Shown: positions 35,966-45,183, numbered from the stretch's first letter. The stretch: DNA of 64,000 bases from Flavobacteriales bacterium (GCA_017987895.1 JAGNSU010000007.1:25237-89236), one strand, 5' to 3'. A program made the numbers and translations. The notes: generated from the sequence alone by a model not told the origin.

Positions 35966-38620
35966 TCAGGCCAACAAGCTCCCGGCCTTTTTCAGCGCGT
36001 TGGCCATACCGCCGGGGTCTTTACCACCGGCCGTAGCGAAGTCCGGTTGGCCGCCCCCCCCACCTTTGATCTCCGGGCTGATCTGCTTGATGATGTCCAC
36101 CGCCTTCAGACCCGTGGCTTCGGCGTACGACTTGCCGAGCGATACGGCCAGCAAGGGCTTACCCTCTATCACGGAACCTGAAACGAACGCCAGGTCCGGG
36201 TGGAGTTCGCGGAGCTGATACCCCAGGTCCTTCAGGCTTTGGGCGTCCAGGTCCAGTTGTTCCACCAGTACGGAGAGGCCCTGGGCGTTCTTGCGTGCCT
36301 TCGCGGGTAGCGTGGCGGCATAGTTCCGCACTTTCTCCTTGGTGGCCTTCTCCAACTCCTTGCTGAGCGAAGCGTTCTGCTCGACGAGCTTTTCGACCGT
36401 GGCGAACAGATCGGCCGGGTGCTTCAACAACGTATTGATCGCATCCAGTTCCGCGAGTTTGTCGTTGATCATACGCTCGGCCTCCACGCTGGTGATCGCT
36501 TCGATGCGCCGGATGCCTGCCGCCAGCGCTCCCTCGCTCACGATGCGGAACGGACCGATGACACCCGTGCGCGGCACATGCGTGCCACCGCAGAGCTCCA
36601 CGCTCGGACCGAACTTCACCACACGCACATGGTCCCCGTACTTCTCCCCGAACAACGCCATGGCACCCATCGTCTTCGCCTCCGCGATAGGCACATTGCG
36701 CCGATCATCGAACACGATGTCCTCCGCGATCATCGCGTTCACTTCGCGCTCGATGGTGCATAGCTCCTCGGGCGTGATCTTGGCGAAGTGGCTGATGTCG
36801 AAACGCAAGCGATCCGGCGCTACGAGCGATCCCTTCTGTTCCACATGGGTTCCCAAGTGCATGCGCAATACATGGTGCAACAAGTGCGTGGCTGTGTGGT
36901 TGCGTGCGGTAAGGTTGCGCCGTGATGCATCGACCTGTGCGGTGAACGAGGCGTTCACATCCTTGGGCAACGACTTGGTGAAGTGTACGATGAGCTGGTT
37001 CTCGCGCTTCGTGTCGATGATCTCGACCTTATCATCGCCGCTGACGAGCCAGCCTTGGTCACCGACCTGGCCACCGCCTTCCGCATAGAATGGTGTGCGA
37101 TCGAGCACTATCTGGAATTGGTCGCCGCCTTTGCCACTGACCTTGCGGTAGCGCAATATCCTCGACGAAGAACTCAGTTCATCGTATCCAACGAACACGG
37201 TGTCCCCTTTCGCCAGTTCCACCCAATCGCCAGTGGTCACGGTCGTGGCCGCGCGGGAACGTTCTTTCTGCTTCTGTAGAAGTGCAGCAAACCCTTCCAT
37301 ATCGACGAACATCTCTTCCTCCTTCGCCAAAAGCTGTGTCAAGTCGATGGGGAAACCGAACGTGTCATACAGCTCGAATGCAAATGCTCCTGTAACCGTT
37401 CGAAAATTCTCCTTCTTCGGAGGGGTAACATCAGCACCGTAAGTGATGAAGGCATTTGCGCGACCGGCATATGCCTCGAAACGCTCAATCCCTTGCTGTA
37501 AGGTGCGCAAGAACGCCTTCTCCTCCTCCAGCATCACGTTCTCGATGATGCTCTGTTGTTTCTTCAGTTCCGGGAACTGATCGCCCATTTGAGCGACCAG
37601 CGTGGCGACCAACGTGTGCATGAACGGCTCGTTGAAACCGAGGAAACTATATCCGTAGCGCACCCCACGCCGCAGAATGCGTCGGATCACGTAGCCCGCG
37701 CCTATATTGCTCGGTAGCTGTCCATCCGCAATGGAAAAAGAGATGGCACGCAAGTGATCCGCGATCACGCGCATGGCGATGTCGGCCTTCTCGTCGGTGC
37801 CGTACTTCTTTCCGCTTTGTTCGGCTATGGATCGGATCAGCGGCTGGAACACATCGGTGTCGTAGTTGCTGCGCTTGCCTTGCAACACCATGCACAACCT
37901 TTCGAAGCCCATGCCCGTGTCCACGTGTTGGGCGGGCAGGGTGTGCAGGGAGCCATCGGACTTGCGCTCGAATTGCATGAACACGTTGTTCCAGATCTCG
38001 ATCACCTGCGGGTGATCGTTGTTCACCAGATCGCGACCGGGCTTCTGCTTCTTCTCCTCTGCGGTGCGTACATCCACATGGATCTCCGTACACGGCCCGC
38101 AGGGACCGGTGTCGCCCATCTCCCAAAAATTGTCCTTGCGCGAGAAGGGAAGGATACGCTCCTCCGGCATGAACTGCTTCCACAGATCGCGGGTCTCGCT
38201 ATCGGCGGGCAGCTTGTCCTTGTCATCACCGCCGAAGTAGGTGACGTAGATGTTCTCCTTGTCGATCTTGTACTCCTCCACCAGCAGTTCCCACGCCCAC
38301 TGCACGGCTTCCTTCTTGAAGTAGTCGCCGAAGCTCCAGTTGCCGAGCATCTCGAACATCGTATGGTGGTATGTGTCGATCCCCACCTCCTCCAGGTCGT
38401 TGTGCTTGCCCGAAACGCGCAGGCATTTTTGCGTGTCGGCGATGCGCTTGTCTTTCGCGGGCCGGTTGCCGAGGAAAAGGTCCTTGAACTGGTTCATGCC
38501 CGCGTTGGTGAACATCAACGTGGGATCGTCCTTCACGACCATGGGGGCGCTGGGCACGATGGTGTGGCCGCGCTTGGCGAAGTGATCGAGGAAGGCTTGG
38601 CGGATCTCGCGGGAGGTCAT
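35966..38620 (-). CDS. alaS: alanyl-tRNA synthetase
   Basis: Full-length AlaRS (884 residues), which charges tRNA-Ala in the cytoplasm. The class II catalytic domain opens with MTSREIRQAFLDHFAKRGH and has motif 1/2 segments (MVVKDDPTLMFTNAGMNQF, RVSGKHNDLEEVG). The editing domain has the zinc ligands HTATHLLHHVL (HxxxH) and CGGTHVPRTG (CxxxH). The C-Ala domain is at the end (KGGGGGQPDFATAGG). It is divergent from the M23 peptidase gene at 38745, a conserved pairing in Bacteroidota. Length and motifs are normal. Confidence 0.98.
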   Translation of the reverse strand: MTSREIRQAFLDHFAKRGHTIVPSAPMVVKDDPTLMFTNAGMNQFKDLFLGNRPAKDKRIADTQKCLRVSGKHNDLEEVGIDTYHHTMFEMLGNWSFGDYFKKEAVQWAWELLVEEYKIDKENIYVTYFGGDDKDKLPADSETRDLWKQFMPEERILPFSRKDNFWEMGDTGPCGPCTEIHVDVRTAEEKKQKPGRDLVNNDHPQVIEIWNNVFMQFERKSDGSLHTLPAQHVDTGMGFERLCMVLQGKRSNYDTDVFQPLIRSIAEQSGKKYGTDEKADIAMRVIADHLRAISFSIADGQLPSNIGAGYVIRRILRRGVRYGYSFLGFNEPFMHTLVATLVAQMGDQFPELKKQQSIIENVMLEEEKAFLRTLQQGIERFEAYAGRANAFITYGADVTPPKKENFRTVTGAFAFELYDTFGFPIDLTQLLAKEEEMFVDMEGFAALLQKQKERSRAATTVTTGDWVELAKGDTVFVGYDELSSSSRILRYRKVSGKGGDQFQIVLDRTPFYAEGGGQVGDQGWLVSGDDKVEIIDTKRENQLIVHFTKSLPKDVNASFTAQVDASRRNLTARNHTATHLLHHVLRMHLGTHVEQKGSLVAPDRLRFDISHFAKITPEELCTIEREVNAMIAEDIVFDDRRNVPIAEAKTMGAMALFGEKYGDHVRVVKFGPSVELCGGTHVPRTGVIGPFRIVSEGALAAGIRRIEAITSVEAERMINDKLAELDAINTLLKHPADLFATVEKLVEQNASLSKELEKATKEKVRNYAATLPAKARKNAQGLSVLVEQLDLDAQSLKDLGYQLRELHPDLAFVSGSVIEGKPLLAVSLGKSYAEATGLKAVDIIKQISPEIKGGGGGQPDFATAGGKDPGGMANALKKAGSLLA

Positions 38621-38744
38621 GAGTGAATTATTCCAGGCTTATTGGACAGGCGGCCGCGAAGGTAGAAGAGGCCCGGTGGCCCATAGGGTCGCGTGACGTC
38701 AACTGATCTTCACTTTCTCAGGTGGTTTATCTTCACGCCCCGTC

Positions 38745-39716
38745 ATGCCCGAGCACAAGTACCGCTTCAACCCACAAACGCTCAATTTCGAGCGTATCCG
38801 GCTGTCGGCCTGGCAGAAGGTGAAGCGTGTGACACTGGCCCTTACACCCGGTCTTTTGGTGGGGCTGATGGGCATCTTCCTGGTGTACCAGTTCGTGGAC
38901 AGCCCGAAGGAAGCAGCGCTGCGGCGCGAGAACCAGCAGTTGCTGTTGCAGTACGAACTGCTGAACAAGCAACTCGCCGAGGTGGACGAGGTGTTGCGCG
39001 ACGTCCGACGCCGCGATGACAATATCTACCGGGTGATATTCGAAGCCGACCCGCTACCCGAGAGCATGCGCCGTGCTGGCACGGGGGGTGTGAACCGCTA
39101 TCGCGACCTGGCCAGTTTCGCCAATAGTGAAGTGGTGATCGGCACCCGCAAACGCCTGGATGGGCTGGCGAAACAATTGATCGTGCAGAGCGTGAGCCTG
39201 GACGAAGTGGCCGATCTGGCCCTGCGCAAGCAGGAATTGCTCGCTAGCATCCCCGCTGTGCAGCCGATCAGCAATGAGGACCTCACCATGGTGAGCAGCG
39301 GTTTCGGCGAACGGCTGCATCCCATCCACAAGATCATCAAATTCCACGCGGGCCTGGATTTTACCGCGCCCCAGGGCACCGAGATCTACGCCACCGGCGA
39401 TGGCCGCGTGGAGTTCGCCGACTATGCTACGAACGGGTACGGGATCCATGTGATCCTGGACCACGGCTTCGACTACAAAACGCTGTACGGCCACTTGAGC
39501 GCATTGAAAGTGCGCGCAGGCGCGAAAGTGAAGCGCGGCGATCTGATCGGCCTTGTGGGGAACACGGGGCTGAGCGCCGGACCCCACTTGCACTACGAGG
39601 TACACAAGGGCGAGCAGCCGGTGGACCCTGCCAATTATTTCTTCAACGACCTTACACCGGAGGAATACGCCCGCATGCTCGATATCTCACGCAACTCCGG
39701 GCAATCGTTGGATTGA
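38745..39716 (+). CDS. M23 family metallopeptidase (envelope murein hydrolase or activator)
   Basis: A 323-residue inner-membrane-anchored protein: an N-terminal cytosolic tail (MPEHKYRFNPQTLNFERIRL), one transmembrane helix (about residues 28-50), a coiled coil (about 53-95, ALRRENQQLLLQYELLNKQL), then a LytM/M23 domain (about 180-310). The zinc ligands are visible: FHAGLDF (HxxxD) and HLHYEV (HxH), so the enzyme should be active. It probably cleaves cross-links in the cell wall or activates another hydrolase. A TATCTTCA box lies 9 bp before the start. The MerR gene follows after 4 bp. The alaS-M23-MerR arrangement is conserved in Bacteroidota. Confidence 0.92.
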   Translation: MPEHKYRFNPQTLNFERIRLSAWQKVKRVTLALTPGLLVGLMGIFLVYQFVDSPKEAALRRENQQLLLQYELLNKQLAEVDEVLRDVRRRDDNIYRVIFEADPLPESMRRAGTGGVNRYRDLASFANSEVVIGTRKRLDGLAKQLIVQSVSLDEVADLALRKQELLASIPAVQPISNEDLTMVSSGFGERLHPIHKIIKFHAGLDFTAPQGTEIYATGDGRVEFADYATNGYGIHVILDHGFDYKTLYGHLSALKVRAGAKVKRGDLIGLVGNTGLSAGPHLHYEVHKGEQPVDPANYFFNDLTPEEYARMLDISRNSGQSLD

Positions 39717-39720
39717 AGCC

Positions 39721-40074
39721 ATGCCTTACAAGGAACGCACCGTCGAGAAGCTGTACCATTCCATCGGTGAGGTGGCCGAACGCCTCGGTGTGAACACCTC
39801 ATTGATCCGCTATTGGGAGAAGGAGTTCGGCACCTTGCGCCCACGCCGCAACGGCAAGGGCGACCGCCTCTACACCATGAAGGACATCGCTCAACTGGAG
39901 CGGATCCATCACCTGGTGAAAGAAAAAGGCTTCACGCTGAACGGGGCCAAAGAGGCGTTGCGCGAGAATACGTCCCGACCCGAACCAGGCGCGGATGATA
40001 CGATCCGTGAGCGTCTGATGACCGTTCGCGAGAAGCTCGTGGAATGGCGTGGATCCTTGCTGGAACGTGAATAG
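39721..40074 (+). CDS. MerR family transcriptional regulator
   Basis: A 117-residue DNA-binding protein. The N-terminal winged helix-turn-helix is YHSIGEVAERLGVNTSLIRY followed by WEKEFGTLRPRRNGKGDRLY, and the helix LERIHHLVKEKGFTLNGAKE follows. A short C-terminal helix serves for dimerisation. There is no metal- or drug-sensing domain; this is the short MerR type that usually follows the M23 peptidase gene in Bacteroidota. It is 4 bp downstream of the peptidase gene and 8 bp upstream of the acyltransferase, so all three are probably one transcript. The target is unknown. Confidence 0.9.
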   Translation: MPYKERTVEKLYHSIGEVAERLGVNTSLIRYWEKEFGTLRPRRNGKGDRLYTMKDIAQLERIHHLVKEKGFTLNGAKEALRENTSRPEPGADDTIRERLMTVREKLVEWRGSLLERE

Positions 40075-40082
40075 GCGACGCG

Positions 40083-41153
40083 ATGTCCGCCGGTAAACAT
40101 GTTGAGCACTTCAGGGGGCTGACGGAGATCCGGGGCATCGCGGCGAGCGTTGTGCTTTTCAGCCACGTGGATCAGTTCCATTATGTGCTCGGAACAAAGC
40201 ATATCGGCCTATCGGACACGGGGATGGCCGATCATGCGGTCACGGTCTTCTTCGTGCTGAGCGGCTTTCTGATCACGCACCTGCTGCTAACGGAGCAGCG
40301 CGCCACCGGCACCATCGGGGTGCGCAAGTTCTATATGCGTCGGATCCTAAGGATATGGCCCGTTTACTATTCCTCCTTGTTGGCCGCGCTCACATTGATC
40401 CTACTGGCCCGCGTGGACGCCCCACCGCAACCATTGCTTTCCACTTCGTTGTTCGTGTTCATGCTTCCGAACCTGGCCTACGCACTGGATCTTTCCATTC
40501 GGCCCGCGACACCGCTTTGGTCCGTGGGCGTTGAGGAGCAGTACTACCTCGTTTGGCCTTGGGTGATGCGATCGGGATCACGGCCGCTGCGACTGCTCCT
40601 CGCCATCGTGCTCATTTACCTGCTCGTGCGTTCCGTCTGTTACTACGTTCGACCCGGCGGTGGGATGTTCTCCCTGCTCCTGCTCACCCGGATCGATTGC
40701 ATGGCCTGGGGGGGCATTCTCGCCTATCTTCATTTCACGGGTCGTCAGCGCGTGATGCAAGTGCTTTTTCATCCTGCCACGCAGGTGCTGGCCCTGATCG
40801 TTCTGGTGCTGCCCCTGTTCGTTCACCTGAGGTTGTTCCTGTACCTTGAAACAGAACTGATCGCCGCCGCCGCCGGGGTGTTCATTCTCAATACGGCCGT
40901 CAATCCGCGCGCCTTGGTAAGACCAGGTACACGGCCCTTGCTGTACCTCGGTCGGCTCTCGTACGGCATCTATGCCTATCATCTGCTCGTGGTATTCCTG
41001 CTCGGGCAATGGCTCGCAGGACTTCACCTGGCCGTTGTGAACGCTACCATCTTCCTTTCGACCGTGCTCCTGGCCCACCTTTCATATGAGTTCATCGAGC
41101 GGAAAGCCCTGGCGATCAAAGAGCGCTTCTCGGTCGTCCGAAGTTCCGCTTGA
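40083..41153 (+). CDS. acyltransferase 3 family membrane protein
   Basis: A 356-residue integral membrane acyltransferase (OafA/acyl_transf_3) with about ten hydrophobic segments. The family signature at the N-terminus is present: LTEIRGIAASVVLFSHVDQF with Arg17 and catalytic-type His28, then FFVLSGFLITHLLL and FYMRRILRIWPVYY. The central WSVGVEEQYYLVWPW motif is also clear. Such enzymes O-acetylate or otherwise acylate sugars of LPS, peptidoglycan or exopolysaccharide. It has no SGNH extension. The position after MerR suggests co-transcription; the acceptor is unknown. Confidence 0.9.
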   Translation: MSAGKHVEHFRGLTEIRGIAASVVLFSHVDQFHYVLGTKHIGLSDTGMADHAVTVFFVLSGFLITHLLLTEQRATGTIGVRKFYMRRILRIWPVYYSSLLAALTLILLARVDAPPQPLLSTSLFVFMLPNLAYALDLSIRPATPLWSVGVEEQYYLVWPWVMRSGSRPLRLLLAIVLIYLLVRSVCYYVRPGGGMFSLLLLTRIDCMAWGGILAYLHFTGRQRVMQVLFHPATQVLALIVLVLPLFVHLRLFLYLETELIAAAAGVFILNTAVNPRALVRPGTRPLLYLGRLSYGIYAYHLLVVFLLGQWLAGLHLAVVNATIFLSTVLLAHLSYEFIERKALAIKERFSVVRSSA

Positions 41154-41195
41154 AAGGGCCGGCACTAGAACCCTGCGGCTGTTCCCCGTGAAAAC

Positions 41196-42164
41196 TCAGA
41201 GGTACGCCGTTTTGGACAAGTAGTTCACCACATAGTCCTTCACTCCCTCTTCCAACGAAGTGAACGGGCGCTCATAGCCGATGCTGCGCAGCTTCTCCAT
41301 ACGCGCCTCCGTGAAATACTGGTACTTGTCGCGGATATCCGCGGGTGTGTCGATGAACGTGATGTTCTCCGGTCGTTCCATCGCCTTGAAGGTGCTTCGC
41401 GCCAGATCGAGAAAGGTGCGCGCAGTGCCACTGCCCAAGTTGTAGAGCCCACTGTCCTTGCGGTGCTCCATCAAGAAAAGGCATACCGCGCAGAGGTCCT
41501 TCACATAGACGAAGTCGCGTAGCTGCCCGCCATCGGTGTAGTCGGGCCGGTGGCTGCGGAAGAGCTTCATGCCCCCGGTGGCGTTGATCTGGTTGAAGGC
41601 GTGGAAGATCACGCTCGCCATGCGGCCCTTGTGGTACTCGTTCGGACCGTAGACGTTGAAGAACTTCAAGCCCGCCCAGAAGTACGGCTTCTCTTCCTGG
41701 GCGAGCGCCCAGCGATCGAAGGTGTTCTTGCTCTCGCCATAAGGATTGAGCGGACGCAGACGCTCGGGCAGGGTGTCATCGAGATCGCTGTAACCAAGTT
41801 CGCCATCACCGTAGGTGGCGGCGGAAGAGGCATAGACCAGCGGGATCCCGAAGCGTACGCAACGTTCCCACATGTCTTGGCTGAAGCGCACGTTCAACTC
41901 GTCGAAGATGGCCGCGTTGAACTCGGTGGTGTCCGTGCGCGCTCCGAGATGGAAAATGAACTGAACGAATCGCTCGTTCGCATCCAGCCAGGAGAAGAAC
42001 TCTTTCCTGTCAACACGGGCGGAAAGCTTCTTCCCTTCCAGGTTCGGCACCTTTTCCATCCGGGAGAAGTCATCCACCGCTACGATGTCCTGCCACCCTT
42101 CGCGCAGCAATTCACCCACCAAGGCGCTCCCAATGAACCCGGCCGCGCCGGTGACGATGATCAT
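41196..42164 (-). CDS. rfaD: ADP-L-glycero-D-manno-heptose 6-epimerase
   Basis: A 322-residue short-chain dehydrogenase/epimerase that makes ADP-L-glycero-D-manno-heptose for the LPS inner core. The NADP-binding loop GAAGFIGSALVGELL is at the N-terminus. The catalytic Ser-Tyr-Lys set is in SSAATYGDG and YGESKNTFDRW. RfaD-type features include KFFNVYGPNEYHKGRMASV and the LNPYGESK segment. The start at 42164 (MIIVTGAAGF) fits the family; a second ATG two codons upstream (42170) lies in the arm of a perfect hairpin (42166-42233). It is divergent from the pterin synthase gene. Confidence 0.93.
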   Translation of the reverse strand: MIIVTGAAGFIGSALVGELLREGWQDIVAVDDFSRMEKVPNLEGKKLSARVDRKEFFSWLDANERFVQFIFHLGARTDTTEFNAAIFDELNVRFSQDMWERCVRFGIPLVYASSAATYGDGELGYSDLDDTLPERLRPLNPYGESKNTFDRWALAQEEKPYFWAGLKFFNVYGPNEYHKGRMASVIFHAFNQINATGGMKLFRSHRPDYTDGGQLRDFVYVKDLCAVCLFLMEHRKDSGLYNLGSGTARTFLDLARSTFKAMERPENITFIDTPADIRDKYQYFTEARMEKLRSIGYERPFTSLEEGVKDYVVNYLSKTAYL

Positions 42165-42165
42165 A

Positions 42166-42233
42166 GGCATCAAAGGTAGGGGCGTGTGCCACCCCGGCCG
42201 GCGAGCCGGGGTCGCGCCCCTACCTTTGATGCC
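42166..42233. repeat. REP-like 68-bp hairpin between rfaD and pterin synthase gene
   Basis: A perfect 19-bp outer inverted repeat, GGCATCAAAGGTAGGGGCG (42166-42184) and its complement (42215-42233), encloses an 8-bp inner repeat ACCCCGGC (42191-42198) / GCCGGGGT (42205-42212). The GTAGGGGCG...CGCCCCTAC core resembles REP-type palindromes seen in many bacterial genomes. It lies between two divergent genes and reaches the alternative rfaD start codon. It could influence translation start of rfaD or be a mobile REP element. Confidence 0.8.
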
Positions 42234-42246
42234 CTTACCAAGCCCG

Positions 42247-42666
42247 ATGCCCACTGTCCTTATCACCCGCCGCGAGCGCTTCAGTGCCGCGCACAAGCTG
42301 AGCCGCCCGGATTGGACCCCCGAGCGCAACCAGCAGGTCTTCGGGAAATGCGCCAATCCCAACTGGCATGGTCACAACTATGAGCTCTGGGTCACGGTGA
42401 AGGGGGAACCCTCGGCGGAGACCGGGTTCGTCACCGACCTCAGCGCGTTGAGCCGGCTCATCCATACGCATGTGATCGGGCACCTGGACCACCGCAATCT
42501 CGATCTGGACGTGCCCTTCATGAAGGGGCGGTACAGCAGCACGGAGAATCTGGCCATCGCCATTTGGGAACAACTCGCGGAACCGATCGCCGGCCTGGGG
42601 TGTTCATTGCACTGCGTGAAAGTGCAGGAAACAGAGAACAACTACGTGGAATATCATGGCGCGTAA
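42247..42666 (+). CDS. 6-pyruvoyl-tetrahydropterin synthase / QueD family protein
   Basis: A 139-residue enzyme that acts on 7,8-dihydroneopterin triphosphate, the product of FolE. Zinc-binding histidines are His16 (FSAAHKL), His41 and His43 (NWHGHNYEL), and Cys35 ([11 protein letters not shown]) is the likely catalytic nucleophile. The C-terminal Glu is in [14 protein letters not shown]. In bacteria this family usually makes 6-carboxy-tetrahydropterin for queuosine (QueD); the sequence also resembles the PTPS type used for tetrahydrobiopterin. No other queuosine gene is present here. Its last 11 bp overlap folE, so the two are translationally linked. Confidence 0.88.
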   Translation: MPTVLITRRERFSAAHKLSRPDWTPERNQQVFGKCANPNWHGHNYELWVTVKGEPSAETGFVTDLSALSRLIHTHVIGHLDHRNLDLDVPFMKGRYSSTENLAIAIWEQLAEPIAGLGCSLHCVKVQETENNYVEYHGA

Positions 42667-43351
42667 GACCGTGGGCAGGGCCTTGCCGGGAAAGAAAGGA
42701 GCACGAACTCCCCGATCTTCCGTGCCGCAAGGGGAACATGAACCGCAAGGCGAAGGCTACGAGCGCATCGATCTTTATGACGCGAGAAGGGTGCAACGCA
42801 TCGGTGGGCACTATGGTGACATTCTAAAGGCGATCGGCGAGGACCCGCGGCGCGAAGGCCTACAGAAGACCCCGGAGCGCGTGGCCAAGGCGCTGCAATA
42901 CCTCACGCACGGCTACGACCTGGATCCAGCGGCCATTCTCAAGAGCGCCATGTTCCATGAGAAGTACAGCCAGATGGTGGTGGTGAAGGACATCGAGGTC
43001 TACAGCCTATGCGAGCACCATATGCTGCCCTTCTTCGGCAAGGCCCACATCGCCTATGTGCCGGACGGGCGCATCACCGGGCTGAGCAAGATCCCGCGCG
43101 TGGTGGACGCCTTCGCCCGACGGTTGCAGGTGCAGGAACGCCTCACCGACCAGATCCGGGACTGCTTCCACGATACGTTGCGCCCACAAGGCGTGGCCGT
43201 GGTGCTGGAATGTGCGCACCTTTGCATGCAGATGCGCGGCATCCAGAAGCAGAACTCGGTGACCACCACCTCCGCGTTCACCGGCATCTTCCTCACCGAC
43301 CACCGCACGCGCGAAGAGTTCATCAAGCTCATCAGCGCCAAACTGCATTGA
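42656..43351 (+). CDS. folE: GTP cyclohydrolase I
   Basis: A 231-residue enzyme converting GTP to 7,8-dihydroneopterin triphosphate, first step of folate and pterin synthesis. Residues 1-35 are a basic, low-complexity extension. The core has the zinc ligand set Cys119 and His122 in [12 protein letters not shown] with the second Cys in [12 protein letters not shown], and the signature [20 protein letters not shown]. The start overlaps the upstream pterin synthase gene by 11 bp, so substrate and product enzymes are made together. The N-terminal extension could also mean that translation starts later. Confidence 0.95.
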   Translation: MARKTVGRALPGKKGARTPRSSVPQGEHEPQGEGYERIDLYDARRVQRIGGHYGDILKAIGEDPRREGLQKTPERVAKALQYLTHGYDLDPAAILKSAMFHEKYSQMVVVKDIEVYSLCEHHMLPFFGKAHIAYVPDGRITGLSKIPRVVDAFARRLQVQERLTDQIRDCFHDTLRPQGVAVVLECAHLCMQMRGIQKQNSVTTTSAFTGIFLTDHRTREEFIKLISAKLH

Positions 43352-43361
43352 GGAAGTGGCC

Positions 43362-43459
43362 GGTTGTTGGTTGTCAGCTGTCGGTCGCATCCAACAACCA
43401 CACTTCTGGCTTAATTCGTGACACGAACGCTCCCAGCCCGACAACGGGCAACTGACAAC
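43362..43459. repeat. inverted repeats with CAACTGACAAC motif downstream of folE
   Basis: Two nested pairs lie in the 116-bp gap: GGTTGTTGG (43362-43370) with CCAACAACC (43391-43399), a perfect 9-bp stem, and GTTGTCAGCTG (43370-43380) with CAACTGACAAC (43449-43459). The second motif recurs near 953 and 17790. It may form alternative hairpins in the transcript end of folE or the leader of the next gene. Confidence 0.5.
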
Positions 43460-43467
43460 TGAGAACC

Positions 43468-44199
43468 ATGGAACCCAACACCTTCCCCCAGAACCCTTCC
43501 TACATCGGCACCGGCGAGGTTTCCTCGGTGCGCGCGTTCATGTCCAACGTGTTCAGCTACATGGCCCTCGCCCTGGTGATCAGCGGCGTGATGGCGTGGT
43601 GGTTCGGCACGGACCAAAGCATGATGCAGTACTTGCGCAACCCAGCGACCGGTGGCAATACTATTCTCGGTTGGGTGGTGATGTTCGCTCCGCTCGTGCT
43701 GGTGTTCGCCATGGGCGGCCTGGTGAACCGCATGAGCGGCATGGCGCTGATGCTGATGTTCATCGCCTTCGCCACGATCATGGGCATCAGCCTCAGCTAC
43801 ATCTTCATCATTTACTCCATTGGGGCGATCACCAAGGTCTTCTTCCTCTCCTCCGCCGTGTTCGGTGTGATGGCCATCGCCGGCTACACCACCAAGACGG
43901 ACCTCACCAAAATGGGCAACATCCTCATGATCGGCCTTATCGGCATCGTGATCGCTTCCCTGGTGAACATGTTTCTGCGGAGCAGCACCATGGACTACGT
44001 GGTGAGCATCATCGGCGTGGTGATCTTCACCGGCCTCACCGCCTACGACACGCAGAAGCTGAAGCGCATGGGCGAACAAGTGGCCGCGGGTAGCGAGACG
44101 GCACAGAAGATGGCTTTGATGGGGGCCCTCAGCCTCTACCTCGATTTCATCAACCTCTTCCTGATGCTGCTGCGTCTCTTCGGTGGACGGCGCGACTGA
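43468..44199 (+). CDS. Bax inhibitor-1 / YccA family membrane protein
   Basis: A 243-residue protein with seven hydrophobic segments, starting with a short soluble tail (MEPNTFPQNPSYIGTGEVSS). Family features include RAFMSNVFSYMALALVISGV, GISLSYIFIIYSIGAI and, near the C-terminus, the acidic pair region GLTAYDTQKLKRMG with YLDFINLFLMLLRLFGGR. Bacterial BI-1 proteins such as BsYetJ are pH-sensitive calcium leak channels; a role here in ion balance or envelope stress is inferred. A hairpin follows the stop codon. Confidence 0.92.
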   Translation: MEPNTFPQNPSYIGTGEVSSVRAFMSNVFSYMALALVISGVMAWWFGTDQSMMQYLRNPATGGNTILGWVVMFAPLVLVFAMGGLVNRMSGMALMLMFIAFATIMGISLSYIFIIYSIGAITKVFFLSSAVFGVMAIAGYTTKTDLTKMGNILMIGLIGIVIASLVNMFLRSSTMDYVVSIIGVVIFTGLTAYDTQKLKRMGEQVAAGSETAQKMALMGALSLYLDFINLFLMLLRLFGGRRD

Positions 44200-44219
44200 G
44201 CGAACGATCTTCTTTCAGC

Positions 44220-44252
44220 AAGGCCCGGATGTGCTCCAACACGCCGGGCCTT
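44220..44252 (+). terminator. hairpin after the BI-1 gene
   Basis: A 9-bp stem AAGGCCCGG (44220-44228) / CCGGGCCTT (44244-44252) with a 15-base loop. The T-run after it is weak (GTACATTG), and that sequence also forms a -7-like box for fabD. Confidence 0.5.
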
Positions 44253-44253
44253 G

Positions 44254-44261
44254 TACATTGG
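44254..44261 (+). promoter_or_regulatory. candidate -7 box (TACATTGG) before fabD
   Basis: TACATTGG lies 17 bp before the fabD ATG, directly after the hairpin that ends the upstream gene. No clear -33 TTG. Confidence 0.25.
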
Positions 44262-44278
44262 GCCCTATAGCCTCCACC

Positions 44279-45154
44279 ATGATCGCCTACGTCTTCCCCG
44301 GTCAAGGCAGCCAGTTCCCCGGAATGGGCAAGGACCTCTATGAGACCGATGCCAACGCGCGCGTCTTCTTCGAGCATGCGAACGACCTGCTCGGCTTCCG
44401 GCTCACGGACACTATGTTCAATGGCACCGATGCGGACCTGAAGGAGACCAAGGTGACGCAGCCCGCGATCTTCCTGCACAGCGTGGTGAAGGCCAAGACT
44501 CTGGGCAGTTCGTTCCAACCCGCGATGACGGCCGGTCATTCCCTCGGCGAATTCAGTGCGCTCGTAGCGGCGGGAGCTATGGAGTTCGCTGACGGATTGC
44601 GCTTGGTAGCGGCACGCGCGAACGCGATGCAGAAAGCGTGTGAATCAAAGCCCGGCACAATGGCCGCGATCCTGGGCATGGAGGATGCCAAAGTGGAGGA
44701 GATCTGCGCCACGATCCCGGGCATCGTAGTGCCCGCGAACTACAACTGCCCGGGGCAGTTGGTGATCAGTGGCACGGTGGAGGCGATCAACGCGGCCTGC
44801 GAAGCGTTGAAAGCCGCCGGTGCGAAACGTGCGCTCGTGCTACAAGTCGGCGGCGCCTTCCACAGCCCGCTCATGGAACCCGCTCGCGCGGAACTCGCAC
44901 ATGCGATCGAGCATACGCCCATCGTAGACCCGCGCTGCCCGGTCTACCAAAACGTGGACGCCCGCCCGCATACCGATCCCGCACGCATCAAAGCCAACTT
45001 GATCGCCCAACTCACCGCCCCCGTGCGCTGGACGCAGACTATGCAGAACATGCTCGCCGCCGGCGCAAGCAAGGTGGTGGAGGTTGGCCCTGGCAATGTG
45101 CTGCAAGGGCTCTTCAAGAAGGTGAGCAAGGAGGTGGAGACGGTGGCGGCGTGA
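44279..45154 (+). CDS. fabD: malonyl-CoA:ACP transacylase
   Basis: A 291-residue enzyme moving malonyl from CoA to acyl carrier protein for fatty acid synthesis. It starts MIAYVFPGQGSQFPGMG, has the nucleophilic Ser88 in AGHSLGEFSALVAAG, and the catalytic His in GGAFHSPLM. The C-terminal GPGNVLQGLFKK is typical. ATG 44279 matches the family start exactly; an open frame extends upstream to 44183 across the terminator hairpin. No other fab gene is adjacent. Confidence 0.96.
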   Translation: MIAYVFPGQGSQFPGMGKDLYETDANARVFFEHANDLLGFRLTDTMFNGTDADLKETKVTQPAIFLHSVVKAKTLGSSFQPAMTAGHSLGEFSALVAAGAMEFADGLRLVAARANAMQKACESKPGTMAAILGMEDAKVEEICATIPGIVVPANYNCPGQLVISGTVEAINAACEALKAAGAKRALVLQVGGAFHSPLMEPARAELAHAIEHTPIVDPRCPVYQNVDARPHTDPARIKANLIAQLTAPVRWTQTMQNMLAAGASKVVEVGPGNVLQGLFKKVSKEVETVAA

Positions 45155-45183
45155 AGCGATAGAGTTACAGCAAGCTTGCGGAG

